This document shows, piece by piece, positions 21,800 through 32,586 of a stretch of 64,000 bases of DNA. Within the stretch, counting starts at the first letter, position 1. Each line of letters starts with the position of its first letter. The notes below the pieces were generated by a model, which saw only the letters and a list, made by a program, of their open reading frames with translations, ran no database searches and was not told the DNA's origin. Location: positions 12,705,701 through 12,769,700 of the forward strand of contig OY855913.1 in the NCBI GenBank assembly GCA_963693305.1, in the 5' to 3' direction. Both the position numbers and the translations under genes were made by a program. The DNA is from Meandrina meandrites (lineage: Eukaryota; Cnidaria; Anthozoa; Scleractinia; Meandrinidae).

Positions 21800-22880
21800 A
21801 ATTCCTAGCTATGAAGTTGTTGCTATGAAAAAGTGTCGAATCCAATGGGTGGAATAATGGTACTAGTTTTTCATAGCCATATGAGGTCTTCATAGCCACT
21901 TCATGGGTTTTCCCCAATTTTCCAACAGCTATGAAGTAGCTATGAAAGGGAGCTGACTTCATAGCATCAACTTCATTATGAAGTGACTATGAAGTAGTTA
22001 TGAACTGTCTATGTATTGGCTATGAAGAAGATATGAAAATGCTATGAAATAGTGAACTTTTTTATGAAGTCTTCATAGCCACTTCATGGGTTTTACATAG
22101 CCATGAAGTCTTCATAGCCACTTCATAGGGTTTTCCCAATTTTGCAACAGCTATGAAGTAGCTATGAAAGGGAGCTGACTTCATAGTATCAACTTTGTTA
22201 TGAAGTGACTATGAAGTAGTTATGAACTGGCTATGAAAATGCTATGAAATAGTGCACTTTTCTATGAAGTCTTCATAGCCACTTCATGGGTTTTACATAG
22301 CCATGAAGTCTTCATAGGGTTTTCCCAATTTTCCAACAGCTATGAAGTAGCTATGAAAGGGAGCTGACTTCATAGCATCAACTTTGTTATGAAGTGACTG
22401 TGAAGTAGTTATGAACTGGCTATGAAGTAGCTATGAAAATGCTATGAAATAGTGCACTTTTCTGTGAAGTCTTCATAGCCACTTCATGGGTTTTACGTAG
22501 CCATGAAGTCTTCATAGGGTTTTCCCAATTTGCCAACAGCTATGAAGTAGCTATGAAAGGGAGCTGACTTCATAGCATCAACTTTGTTATGAAGTGACTA
22601 TGAAGTAGTTATGAACTGGCTATGAAGTAGCTATGAAAATGCTATGAAATAGTGCACTTTTCTGTGAAGTCTTCATAGCCACTTCATGGGTTTTACGTAG
22701 CCATGAAGTCTTCATAGGGTTTTCCCAATTTGCCAACAGCTATGAAGTAGCTATGAAAGGGAGCTGACTTCATAGCATCAACTTTGTTATGAAGTGACTA
22801 TGAAGTAGTTATGAACTGGCTATGAAGTAGCTATGAAAATGCTATGAAATAGTGCACTTTTCTATGAAGTCTTCATAACT
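21800..22880. repeat. Right subterminal array of the CACTA-like element, about 200-bp period
   Basis: The landmark GGGAGCTGACTTCATAG recurs at 21948, 22170, 22359, 22559 and 22759 (spacings 222, 189, 200, 200). Units carry TATGAA and TTCATA in both orientations and differ from the left array. Confidence 0.9.
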
Positions 22881-22910
22881 ATTTCATAGACAATCCAGGT
22901 AGTAGTGCAA

Positions 22911-24441
22911 TTCCAGGTGGGGAATGGTGAGTCCCTGTGAGGCATGCTTTGGCTGCTACTAATCCTTGGTTCACCCCTGACGCTTGCTTGACCACTGCAT
23001 AGACAGCCGCGGCGACCCCTTGAGCGCTAGCGTCTCCAAAGGCGTGAAGTGCGATTGCTTGAATAGGTTCTCTGGCTGGAGCTAGGGCTCTCGATACTTC
23101 AGTTTTAACGGGTAGTTTCATTTCCCACTTCTCCCATTGCTTCGCAAGTTCTTGAGGCAGCTCTGCATCCCAGGCTTTCTTCTGTTGACAAGCATCACGG
23201 TACAGCATTTTTCCTTCGACAGTCAAAGGCTAGACTAGGCCGAGGGGGTCATACACCTTTGCGACTTTGCCCAGCACTCCTCTCTTCGTAGCGGCTGCAG
23301 TTTCTTGGGGGAAGGTAACTGCAATCGTGTCAGAGTCTTTGTTCCACCTCAATCCAAGGAGTCCACACTCCCCTGGCTTCACTACTAGCTGTTCCTTTGC
23401 GTAGGTGACTACTCCTTCATTGTCGAGTGCATTACAGGCTTCTAACTCTCGGGCGTTAGAGTTCCATTTATGAAGCTTAAACGACGATTTTCCGAAGATC
23501 TCTGTGGAGGTAGCTTTAATTTCCAACACCCTTTCAACAGTTTGGTCTCCCATCAGCAAGTCATCCACATAGAGACCCCGCTCGATCTCTGGTACAGCAT
23601 CAGGGTAATCAGGTCGACAAATGTTAAGGTGATGCTGAATGACTCCTCCGAGAAGGAAAGGTGACAGGCCCAGGTCAAACAGAGCTCGTGTGAATCGCAG
23701 GGTACGTACTTGCTTGGGATGCTCTCTGGTGATCCAGTGGAAACGAAATGCATCTCAGTCTTCTGCGCAGATACGCATTTGTAGGAACGCCTTTTAAATG
23801 TCTCCCGCAATAGCCACTGCATTGAAACGTCCACGTACCAGCACTTTCCATAACTGATTTTGCAGCGGGGGTCCAGATTCCAGGCACTCATTTAAAGAGG
23901 GAGCTGTATCATAGGCTCTGGCAGAGGCATCGTAGACATTTCGCATTTTCGTTGTTTCTGAACTTTCTCTCATGACAGCTTTTTGAGAAATATAAAATTC
24001 CTTCACTTGGGCTGGCTCTCCGGCTTCTTCGATGACGCCTTCTTCGAGTTGTTGCTGGATTATGGCATCATAATCTTGCAGTTTTCCATTCCGTTTTAGG
24101 CGCTGTACTAGTGAGGCAAGGCGCTTGAGGCTTCCGGTCTTATTGTTAGGCAAGGGGGGATGGTCTCCTTTCCATGGGAGCACAGTTTCGTACCAACCCT
24201 CTGGACTGCGTTTAAGCTGTTCAAGGAATTCCTGGTGTACAACTTTCTGATCTCCAATAGGCGTGCCTTGCAATCCCAGTATGTCCATACGGCACAGTTC
24301 TTCGTAGTCTCCAATTGAGGTCTGCATCAAGAACATGTTTTGAGAGTCAACTTCAGCGCCTGATGACATTATCGTCCACCCGAACCTGGTCTGCTCGGCA
24401 ATGGGCTCACCTACGGCTCCTGCGCACTGATAACCGGCCAT
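22911..24441 (-). pseudogene. BEL/Pao reverse transcriptase and RNase H-like region, broken
   Basis: The frame at 24441-23794 has the region upstream of and into the reverse transcriptase (AEQTRFGWTIMSSG; NVYDASARA; AVAIAGDI). The catalytic YVDD box reads GLYVDDLLMG near 23550-23575. The thumb and connection region follows (LGLRWNKDSD; GKVAKVYDPLGLV), then an RNase H-like part (LHAFGDASAQGVAAAVY) to about 22911. Frameshifts lie near 23795 and 23570 and before the CACTA-like insertion, and a stop lies near 23229. The enzyme copies RNA into DNA in this family; this copy is inactive as it stands. Confidence 0.85.
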
Positions 24442-25202
24442 CTTGATCTTTGTGTACTCATTTGCTCCCAGGATCGCATGAATGGGAAGGAGTTCCTTTG
24501 TGTCAGTTTCTTCATTTGGACACCTTTAAGATGTGGATATCGCCCCAGCATCTCAGGGTAGTTAGGATTTTCCAGGGTTAGTAGCTTGTGCCGTTCGATT
24601 TTCGTCACACAGACTGGCAGCATGCACTTCTCTTGTGTGTCGCATATCTTCACATCGTAGGTCTCGACGTGCTTAGTGACCAATCCCATGATTGTTTTAA
24701 TACCACATGTCAGGGAGCGAGAAGGCTTCACTTTCAGGAGATTCACCAAGAAGGCTGATATGTACGATCCAGTGGCCCCAGTGTCAAGTAACGCACGGCA
24801 TTTCACTCCATTGACCTTGATTATTACCACTGGATGGCAGACTTTCTCCCCCACGTGTGCGGCGGTCATTGCAGCTCCTTCGTTTGCAGGTTGGGTAGGC
24901 TGATCGCAGATAGATGTGTGATGCCTCTGCTTACAGCGAGCGCAGTTTCCTCGGCTTCGACAGTGAGCTGCTCGATGAGGGCCAGTGCAATTAAAGCAAA
25001 GCCTCTTCTCTTGTAGAAATTTCTTCCTATCGGCGGCGCTTGATATAGCTGTACAATCACTACTTATTGCAGAAAACATGCCTCTGTGGTGTATTCGGCT
25101 GTTGGTCTTCTGTGTAAAACATTCTGTCACGGGATTTCGCAATTTCACGTGAGTGAATCTCCTTCCACTCGCGAAGGGTGTTGATAAGCTGAGTGAAATC
25201 AC
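24411..25202 (-). pseudogene. BEL/Pao zinc knuckles and aspartic protease
   Basis: Two linked Cys/His knuckles are visible (CFNCTGPHRAAHC, then CARCKQRHHTSIC) near 25005-24910. A retropepsin-like active site LLDTGATGSYIS follows near 24795-24760. The order knuckles then protease fits the gag-pol junction of BEL/Pao elements. The N-terminal part of this open frame up to about 25080 is in the wrong frame relative to gag, so a frameshift lies there. The 3' end overlaps the pol frame at 24441. Confidence 0.85.
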
Positions 25203-26098
25203 ACGTTTTCCAATCCGGTTTCCCTTGGACTAGTTTTGCTTTGATTCCCGGCAGCTTGTTCAAGACTCCTCGAACCAATGCCTTGCAATCCGACGTTTAG
25301 GGTTTCAAGCAACTGAACATTGTACAGAAGTGTCTCAAAGAAATCGTGAATCTTCCAAGGATGTGTTGCAGAAATAGCAGGGAGCGCTTGGATGTTTTCC
25401 ACATACACATTAATAATTTCGCTTGTCTGGCCGTAATTTGTTTGAAGAATATTTTTTGCACGCTCGTAACCTTCTGACGTAAAAGGAAGACCATCGATCC
25501 CCTTTCTCACTCGCGGCTCCACTAACTCCTTTAGATAAGCGAATTTTGTTACCGAAGGCAGATCCGTCTTGTCAATCTCTGCCTCAAATTTATTCCAAAA
25601 TGCTAGCCAGTTCTCAAGGGCTCCATTGTACTTCGTGATGACAAGCTTGGAAAGTTTGACATTCTGTTTACTCGGGGAGGAAACCTTTTCCTTTGCGAAC
25701 TCTGCTTTCTGCTCAAGCTGCTGTCTCTCAAACTTTAATTGTTCTTCACGTTGGCAGGGCAACAGCGTCTCCTTTGTTTCTCTCTCTTCATTCTCTGCAT
25801 CAGCCATCATTCGATTCGCACACTCTTTCAGTAACGTGATCTCTGTATCTGCAGCGTCAATTTTCAATTCCATTTCTTTTCCCCATTCTTTGACTTTGTC
25901 TGAGGCCTCCCCACCTTCAAGCTTTGCTTGCTCAACCTCTCTCTTCGCTTCTTCCGTGCCGGCAACAATGCTCTGTAAAGCTTCTTTATGGCGACAAATT
26001 TTCTCGGTGATCCCGGTGCTAATAATGCTCTCTGTCTTCTCTTGGGTTAGCTCCAAAAGCTGGAGTTCTGCCTTAAGTTTTCCAATAAGCGTGTCCAT
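25060..26098 (-). pseudogene. BEL/Pao gag
   Basis: A true ATG at 26098 opens a frame with a long charged, coiled-coil-like N-terminus and then a DUF1759-type gag core (KLVITKYNGALENWLAFWNK; TKFAYLKELVEPRVRKGIDG; GYERAKNILQTNYGQ). A frameshift near 25280 moves the reading to a second frame (25278-25060) that continues the family (RGVLNKLPGIKAKLVQGKPD). The upstream ATG is 33 bases inside the 5' LTR boundary. The structural role is known from the family. Confidence 0.8.
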
Positions 26099-26130
26099 GA
26101 TTCTTAAGGTCCCGTCGGAGGTGCCACTTT

Positions 26131-26356
26131 TGTCATGAATGCTAACGCAGAAACTTCACGATTATCATGGTTTCGAGGTTTATTCCACAGAGAAAAGGTT
26201 CACTGCCAAAGGTTCGCACGAAACCTAAAACTCGACTAACAAAGCATGCTTAAAAACAAGGTTTTGAAATTGATGCCTTAATGATATGCATTCCGATCAC
26301 TATCACGGTAATTAAGTGACCATCTTAATTGTCACGCGATGATATAATCTCACACA
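26131..26356 (-). repeat. 5' LTR of the BEL/Pao element
   Basis: 226 bp. It shares both ends and almost all sequence with 15973-16210, with a 12-base deletion. The difference of roughly 3% in substitutions points to an insertion that is not recent. Confidence 0.9.
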
Positions 26357-26899
26357 AGTACATCAGAGCTATACATAGACTTGCCTACAAGTCGAGCTAG
26401 CAGAGCACTAAGCGTGACAGTAAGCGCAAAGTGCGAGAACGAGCTAACGGAGCGCAAAGTCGAGCTAACAGAGCATGAAGCAGGACAGTGAGCGCGAAGC
26501 TCAAGAATGAGCGCGACGCGCGAGTGCTCGACTTATTTCCCCTGCTGGAAAACGAGTCAAATGACATCATTTTGGCAAGAATTTCTCTGGACTGCGGTCA
26601 CCGAAGTCATTGGTGGTGTCAATCAAGCTGTCATTTACTCCATGAAATGGCATTTGGAGACAAACACAGCTCTTTTCTGTGCTTCCTGCTCTTCGATTTG
26701 CTTACATTATTTTCTGGATCGCACCAGACATAGCCTTGTCAAAATCTGGAGCCTCTATCTTCTCGGAGATGTGTTCGAAGCGGCACAAGCATGAAATTAG
26801 AATTGTTTGCCGTATAGTACATCGAGAGCGTAACAAAATGCTATCTAAGAAAATTTTCAACGCAAGGGAGAACTTTTCTGAGACAAATGATAGGTTGAA
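26357..26899. other. Mixed repeat DNA between the BEL element and the minisatellite
   Basis: An isolated piece of the 32-bp minisatellite (AGTACATCAGAGCTATACA at 26357) is followed by a GC-richer stretch with GAGCTAACGGAGCGC-type repeats at about 26390-26530, then unremarkable sequence. The minisatellite resumes at about 26900, so this may be an insertion into it. No gene is seen. Confidence 0.45.
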
Positions 26900-27124
26900 G
26901 ATATGGGCTTAGTACATCAGAGCTAAACAGGGATATGGCCTTAGCACATCAGACCTATTCAGCGATATGGACTTAGTACATCAAAGCTATACAGGGTTAT
27001 GGCCTCAGTACATCAGAGCTATACAGGGATATGGAATAAGTACATCTGAGCTATATATACTGGGATATGGCCTTAGTACATCAAAGCTATACAGGGATAT
27101 GGGTTTAGTGCATCAGAGCGATTT

Positions 27125-27196
27125 AACAATTAGACCCATAGCCCACAAAGGCTATGGGTCAATAGCCCATGAGGCGAAGCAGAATGGGCTATTGAC

Positions 27197-27229
<33 letters not shown>
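27125..27229. repeat. Compound palindrome in the minisatellite
   Basis: The outer arms AACAATTAGACCC and GGGTCTAATTGTT and the inner arms GGGTCAATAGCCCA and TGGGCTATTGACCC form a stem with two side hairpins. It directly adjoins the MITE that starts at 27231, and the two may be parts of one insertion. Confidence 0.75.
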
Positions 27230-27230
<1 letters not shown>

Positions 27231-27415
27231 TAGTATCACCCAACTAGTCGGACAGAAAAAGCAATAATAAAGTTAGCAAATGCAAGTTGAAGAAAGATTT
27301 ATTTGGGAAAATGAAAGAAAGCGTCACAAATTTCGCTACTCGATGACTATTAGTTCTAGTAGCGTAGCCAATCAAAATGCAGGATTTCCATTAGTCCACT
27401 AGTTGGGTGATACTA
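27231..27415. mobile_element. 185-bp MITE
   Basis: The terminal repeats TAGTATCACCCAACTAGT at the left and ACTAGTTGGGTGATACTA at the right are exact inverses. The interior is AT-rich and non-coding. Confidence 0.8.
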
Positions 27416-27851
27416 AACAGGAATATGGCCATAGTACATCAGAGCTTTACAGGGATATGGGCTTAGTAAATTAGAGCTATACAGGAATATGGCCTTAGTA
27501 CATCAGAGCTTTACAGGGATATGGGCTTAGTACATCAGAGCTTTGCAGTAATATGGGCTTAGTACATCAGAGCTTTCCAGGGATATGGGCTTAGTAAATT
27601 AGAGCTATAGAGGAATATGGCCATAGTACATCAGAGCTTTACAGAGGTATGGGCTTAGTACATCAGAGCTATACAGGAATATGGCCTTAATTAGTATATC
27701 AGAGCTTAACAGGGATATGGACTTGAATTAGTACATCAGAGCTTTACAGGAATATGGCCTTAGTACATCAGAGCTTTACAGGGATATGGGCTTAGTAAAT
27801 TAGAGCTATACAGAAATATGGCCTTAGTACAATTCAGAGCTTTACAGGGAT

Positions 27852-28045
27852 CAACCCTCCAAGTTTATTTTTTCCCTAAGTGGCCATTTGGCCAGTGAAA
27901 AATTTTAGGTCGCTAAATTAGCTCACGCTTTCAATCCTTCTTCTCAATTTTAGTCGCCAGGCTGGCGACTTCGGTTCCAATTTAGTCACCAGCTCCAAAA
28001 TTTTGGTCGCCATGGCGACTAAAATGGTCTTAACTTGGAGGGTTG
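27852..28045. mobile_element. 194-bp MITE with 5-bp target duplication
   Basis: The ends CAACCCTCCAAGTT and AACTTGGAGGGTTG are exact inverses. They are flanked by GGGAT on both sides (27847-27851 and 28046-28050). Removing the insert restores a normal minisatellite unit (ACAGGGATATGGG), which fixes the limits. Internal GTCGCC/GGCGAC motifs form small hairpins. Confidence 0.85.
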
Positions 28046-28785
28046 GGGATATGGGCTTAGTAGTACATCAGAGCTTTACAGGAATATAGCCTTAGTACAT
28101 GAAAGCTTTACAAGGAATGGGCTTAGTAAATTAGAGCTATACAGGGATTATATGGGTTTAGTACATCAGAGCTTTACAGGGATATGGGCTTAGTAAATTA
28201 GAGCTATACAGGGATATGGGCTTAGTACATCAGAGCTTTACAGGGATATATATGGGCTTAGTACATCAGAGCTATTCAGGGATATGCCCTCAGTGTATCA
28301 GAGCTATACAGGGATATGGAATTAGTACATCTGAGCTATACAGGATGTGGGCTTAGTACATCAAAACTATATACAGGGATATGGAATTAGTACATCAGAG
28401 CTATACAGGGATATGGCCTTAGTACACAAGAGCTTTACGGGGATATGGGCTTACAACATCTGAGCTTAATACCGGCAGGGATATGGGCTTAGTACATCAA
28501 AGCTTTACAAGGGTATGGGCTTAGTACATCAGAGCTTTAATTACAGGGATAAATTGGGCTTAGTACATCTGATCGAGCTATACAGGGATATGGGCTTAGT
28601 ACATCAAAGCTATACAGAGATGTGGCCCCCTGAGTACTAATATATTAGTCATAGCTAGTGCAATAAAGGGACATTGACTTTGTACATCAAGGCTGTCAAT
28701 GGGACTGGCACTGTCCCAATTCAATCAAAGCTTAATACACCCACGAAAGAAATTAACAACCTTTCTAATGATGACATAGATTTAC

Positions 28786-29120
28786 CTATAGCTGCTTGAA
28801 TACAAGCAATCCATTCCTGCCTGGATTTCTGATCTTTGGCTTCCATTTCATAGTATGTCCCACTGTCTCCACATTTAACCTCAAACCGGTACTTTCCCTT
28901 TGCTGGAACACTTTCCACGGAGCTTGACTTATTTATTACAATTAATCCTTTTTGCTCTGAGCAAGTTCGACTAGTGAAGTATGTTAGGTTCCTTGGTTTA
29001 AGCACAAACCATCGTTCTTTCATGGATTTCATTTTGTGGCCTTTCTTTACCAAGTAGCCCTGTTTGACAACTTCATTCACAACATGATCCACAATCTCCT
29101 CAAGGGCTTCATCTACCACA
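28786..29120 (-). CDS. SWAP70: SWAP-70/DEF6-like gene, exon 3 (PH domain)
   Basis: The exon follows a TTTCTCTTTTCTACAG acceptor and ends ATAG before GTAAAT. It encodes a complete pleckstrin-homology domain at about gene residues 215-310 (VVKQGYLVKKGHKMKSMKER, WFVLKPRNLTYF, KDQKSRQEWIACIQAAI). Vertebrate SWAP-70 has its PH domain at about residues 210-306, with the same KQGY..KKGH..WF.LKP pattern, so position and sequence both agree. In that family the PH domain binds phosphoinositides and brings this Rac-regulating, actin-linked protein to membranes. The exon starts in phase 2 and ends in phase 1, fitting exons 2 and 4. No ATG is needed because it is internal. The residues after QAAI in the open frame are intron. 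Confidence 0.9.
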
Positions 29121-29975
29121 CTGTAGAAAAGAGAAAGTACAGTGGATGGTATGTTCTAGCAACTGAAAGGATGCAACAGACTCATGCAACATGTTAACAA
29201 GAGAGAGAACGGATGCTAGAAACCAGTGGTATGTAGATGTTGCCTGACTGGCTTTCAGAACGTGAAAAGGAAAATAGAAAGTAAGTTTTATGTCAGATTT
29301 TGGACAATGATGAAACTAGTTCCACTGTTAACAAACAACTTAATTTGTATCTTCAGCTGATTAATGTCTCTTAACGTAGCAGTTTAAAGGTGCTAGCTAT
29401 AGAAACTTTACTTTATCCTAATAGCATACCTTTATTTACAGTGTAGTAGACACTCTGCATAAATTCTTAAGTCAAGCAAAATTGGAAAATCAGATACATT
29501 GGCTAATGATTATCCCATATTGTTGTCTAGTACTTGCTGATAAAACAAGATCAATCATGCATGCACTTATAAAGACTTAAATGGTAGTCAACTAGCCACA
29601 GACCATAGTAAAAATTTCATTTTTGGCTAGTACTGGTTTGGGGCTTTCACTAGCCATTTTGCCTATTAAAAACTCAGCTGTCTTAACTAATTATTTAATT
29701 ATATATAACTTATGTACAAGTTTGAAAGTTCTGGCTAGTAGAAAATTGGCTTTAATGAGTAAAATCAGAGCTGTCACTTAAGCCATTGGTGCACTTAAGT
29801 CACCTTAAAGTTATAAGTCTTGAGCCGTCTGAGTGCAACTGCTCTTGAAAGGGCAATGGACTACTCTGTGAATTTTGCATTTTACTGCCAAAATAGTTTT
29901 CAAATTTTTGTTTTTTTGCATGCGGCTTTCAACAGTATTAAATATAAACATCCATGCTTGTTTTAATTAGTTGTC
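29121..29975. other. Intron 2 of the SWAP-70-like gene, first part
   Basis: Non-coding AT-rich DNA with no recognised repeat or RNA gene. The intron runs to 36862 and holds the elements listed separately. Confidence 0.6.
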
Positions 29976-30455
29976 ATAGTTTGCCACTATTTTTATTACC
30001 AGTATGCTCAATCATATTATGGTGGCCATGAATCTTCCCAAGATTTCTGTCATGAATCTCACCAAGGAAAGACTAATAATGCCAGGTCATTCTTGTTGTG
30101 AATCTTGTCATCAGGATTTTGGCACGTATCTTGTTGAGATATCCTGGTATTTCACTTCCCACTGGACAAGATTCCCACTGGGAATTATTTTTGTTTCCAC
30201 AAAATCAAGGTGGCCTGCTGAGAATCTTCAAGGTCGGATAATATGGCAGGACCCTGCCAAAAACCCTTTTCTTTTTTTCATGGGCAGGAAAAGCTTCAAA
30301 ACTGTTTTAGTTGTTGGAAATTGTGTGTTAATTCAAGCAAAAGAATGACTATGGACATCTTGATATGGGAGTCTTTACAAGACTTCTTGAAATTATTAGT
30401 TCTGAGATTTTAAGAATGCGTGTCCACAAAAATCAAACATTGAGTGGCAAACTAT
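29976..30455. mobile_element. Candidate 480-bp non-autonomous element
   Basis: The inverted ends ATAGTTTGCCACT (29976-29988) and AGTGGCAAACTAT (30443-30455) are exact inverses. The left half is rich in GAATCTT/AAGATT-type motifs (30028-30240). No target duplication is seen, and the inverted ends are only 13 bp, so confidence is moderate. Confidence 0.5.
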
Positions 30456-30752
30456 AAATTTTTAAAATCGCTCAAACTTTGGCTGTCAGTAGTCCATATA
30501 GAGTTATTCACTGCTATGTAAATCTTCCGCAGAAACGATCATAAATTTAAAGGCCAGACATGAAAAAAATTGAGCAAAAAATAAGTGGTTTTTAAGGTGG
30601 CTCCATATAGTTTTATAACCACGTGCCCGCTGATGATGCGAGCCTTGGAAAACTGCGTGCACACTGACGCAAGCTCAGGCAAAAGTTTTTAACCATGGAT
30701 CGATGTGAGTTAAAGATTTCAAAGGAAATCTTTATCCCCCATAAAAGTTTTA

Positions 30753-31310
30753 AAAGTGCCCCTGTGATCAAATTTTCGATTTGTATTTTTTTACATGTTC
30801 GTGTACAACTAGACGTCCTTATTCATCTTGCCAAATTTCAATCCATTACGAACATCAGAAGTCATTTTATTTTAACATTAAATTCCGAAAATTTACGGCC
30901 ACCATTACAAAACCCTGTTCCAAGGCTTGGTTGCAAATGAGAGAAAGTGACGTCAAAGGCTCAAAAATACCTCAAGGGTTGAAATGAGAATAACAATAAG
31001 TGTTCAAAATCACGCGAAAAGGAACAAAAACTTTGGACGTGTTCTTCGTGCAATTTTCTATGCTGATTGTTATTAAAATTTCAACCCGTGAGGTATGTTT
31101 GAGCCTTTGACGTCACTTTCTCTCATTTGCAACCAAACCTTGGAACAGGGTTTTGTAATGGCGGCCGTAAATTTTCGGAATTAAATGTTAAAATAAAATG
31201 ACTTCTGATGTTCGTAATGGATTGAAATTTGGCAAGATGAATAAGGACGTCTAGTTGTACACGAACATGTAAAAAAATACAAATCGAAAATTTGATCACA
31301 GGGGCACTTT
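30753..31310. mobile_element. 558-bp foldback element with about 230-bp arms
   Basis: The ends are AAAGTGCCCCTGTGATC and its inverse. Nearly the whole left arm (30753 to about 30990) is repeated inverted at about 31075-31310 around an 85-bp loop. Each arm carries a CRE-like TGACGTCA (near 30948 and 31110). It has no coding capacity. Confidence 0.85.
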
Positions 31311-31382
31311 AAGAACAGACAATGTTGTTTAAACTTCCAAATATTATGAGGTTGTAGATTTTCATCATGGAATTGCATAAAA

Positions 31383-32144
31383 CAGGACAACTCGGATTAA
31401 TATTAATCACATTAATATTAATCTTAATGATTATTATAATCCAGTAATGGATTATTATAATCCAGTAATAGATTATTATAATCCAGTAATAGATTATTAT
31501 AATCTATTACTGAGGTTTGAGCCGTGCCTTAATCTATTAGGATTAATATTAATCTTATGTAAGATTAATATTAATTTGATTAATATTAATATCAATATTA
31601 ATTCTACTTAAATATTAATATTAATATTAATCCTGATATATATTAATCCTACATAGGATTGCTATAAAAGCCGTACGTAGTATTTATATTATTCCTATCT
31701 AGGGTTAATCTTTGTCCAAAGCTTCCGAAGAGGTGCTTGCTCCTATTCATTTACTTCTAGGGTCAACATCGTGGTATCTACCAGCTCTAGCATATGCAAG
31801 TGATCGTCATGTGACTGATGTGGTCAGTGTTATGTCCCGTCAGTCCTGTGTTATGTCTGCAGTGTGCGTGTCATTGGAGCTGTATATCAGTATCTCCGAA
31901 CATTCACGGGAATTTTATGACGATTATAATAAAGATTAAAATTAATCTGGATTATATTATTAATAATAATCTAATCCTTCCAATTTTTTGCCGTGCCTTA
32001 ATCTATTACCGGATTATAATAATCTATTACTGGATTATAATAATCTATTACTGGATTATAATAATCTATTACCAGATTATAATAAGCCTATTATAATTTA
32101 TTATTATTATAATCCACAGATTAATATTAATCCGAGTTGTCCTG
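31383..32144. mobile_element. 762-bp foldback element with ATAAAA target duplication
   Basis: The 26-bp terminal repeats start CAGGACAACTCGGATTAATA and are exact inverses (31383-31408 and 32119-32144). ATAAAA flanks both ends (31377-31382 and 32145-32150). Subterminal parts are arrays of ATTATTATAATCCAGTAAT in opposite orientations on the two sides, plus TTAATATTAA runs. A unique core of about 220 bp (31710-31930) lies between. Confidence 0.85.
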
Positions 32145-32586
32145 ATAAAACACCCAGTAAACACTGTAAGCGAGCCTTGTGGTTTCAACGTTGACACATG
32201 CTCAAATAGTGATCTTGGCAAATTTCTATTCTGTTACGTAATTGTTACAAATTTGTCGGGCTAAAATGGCAACTTTCGTTTAACTTTTTTCGCATTTCTT
32301 TCTGTGAAATTTCGTAAAAGTTGGCAGAGAGGTTATAATTATTTTGCTTTATGTGGCATTCGTTTTTTATGAAAATCTATAAGACCAGTTTTTATGCAGA
32401 GGGGAAAAATGCAAATTTGCAAATAACAAAGAAGCTGCCTTTACAACCCCCTACTTTTTTCTGTTTAAAATTATTTTCCAGATAGTATCCATGTACTGTG
32501 AAAAGTTTGGAAGATTTCACCGAAGGAAATTGAAGAAAATTGCACTTAAAGCCACATAAACGCTCAAAGTCGCATTTGTTTGGGTA

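Larger units (their letters stand above)
18955..22907. mobile_element. CACTA-like (EnSpm) non-autonomous transposon, 3,953 bp
   Basis: Perfect 37-bp terminal inverted repeats begin CACTACTACCTGGATTGTC and end TAGTG. They are flanked by the 3-base duplication CAA (18952-18954 and 22908-22910). Removing the insert and one CAA restores the BEL frame across the site. CACTA termini, 3-bp duplications and large subterminal arrays are the known hallmarks of the CACTA superfamily. Here the arrays are built on TATGAA/TTCATA motifs. The 2-kb middle holds no recognisable transposase; its longest open frame (20249-19737, minus) resembles nothing I know. Confidence 0.8.
15973..26356 (-). mobile_element. 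BEL/Pao LTR retrotransposon, decayed, with two nested insertions
   Basis: Two LTRs bound a minus-strand order of gag, zinc knuckles, aspartic protease, reverse transcriptase, RNase H-like and integrase, the order of BEL/Pao elements. Frameshifts and stops occur throughout. A 704-bp element (16553-17256) interrupts the 3' end of pol and a 3,953-bp CACTA-like element (18955-22907) sits between the RNase H-like and integrase parts. A purine tract (GAGCAGGGGGAATG on the minus strand) precedes the 3' LTR. I see no clear target-site duplication. It lies inside a probable intron of the SWAP-70-like gene, in the same orientation, and its 5' LTR touches a 32-bp minisatellite unit. Confidence 0.9.
26900..28625. 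repeat. 32-bp minisatellite, interrupted by MITEs
   Basis: The unit joins TTAGTACATCAGAGCTTTAC and AGGGATATGGGC, 32 bp in total. Dozens of variant copies have small indels (for example AATTAGTACATC and GGGATATATGG). Inserts at 27125-27415 and 27852-28045 split it. Units are directly repeated without unique spacers. It lies in the probable intron just downstream of the PH exon of the SWAP-70-like gene. Confidence 0.9.

Noticed and set aside
15973..26356. Target-site duplication for the BEL element
   Set aside because: The flanking bases (TATCAGT on the left, AGTACATC on the right) do not form a convincing 4-6 bp direct repeat.
26900..28625. Regular 32-bp repeats resembling a CRISPR array
   Set aside because: Repeats are directly adjacent with no unique spacers, the units vary, and the setting is a eukaryotic intron with no cas genes.
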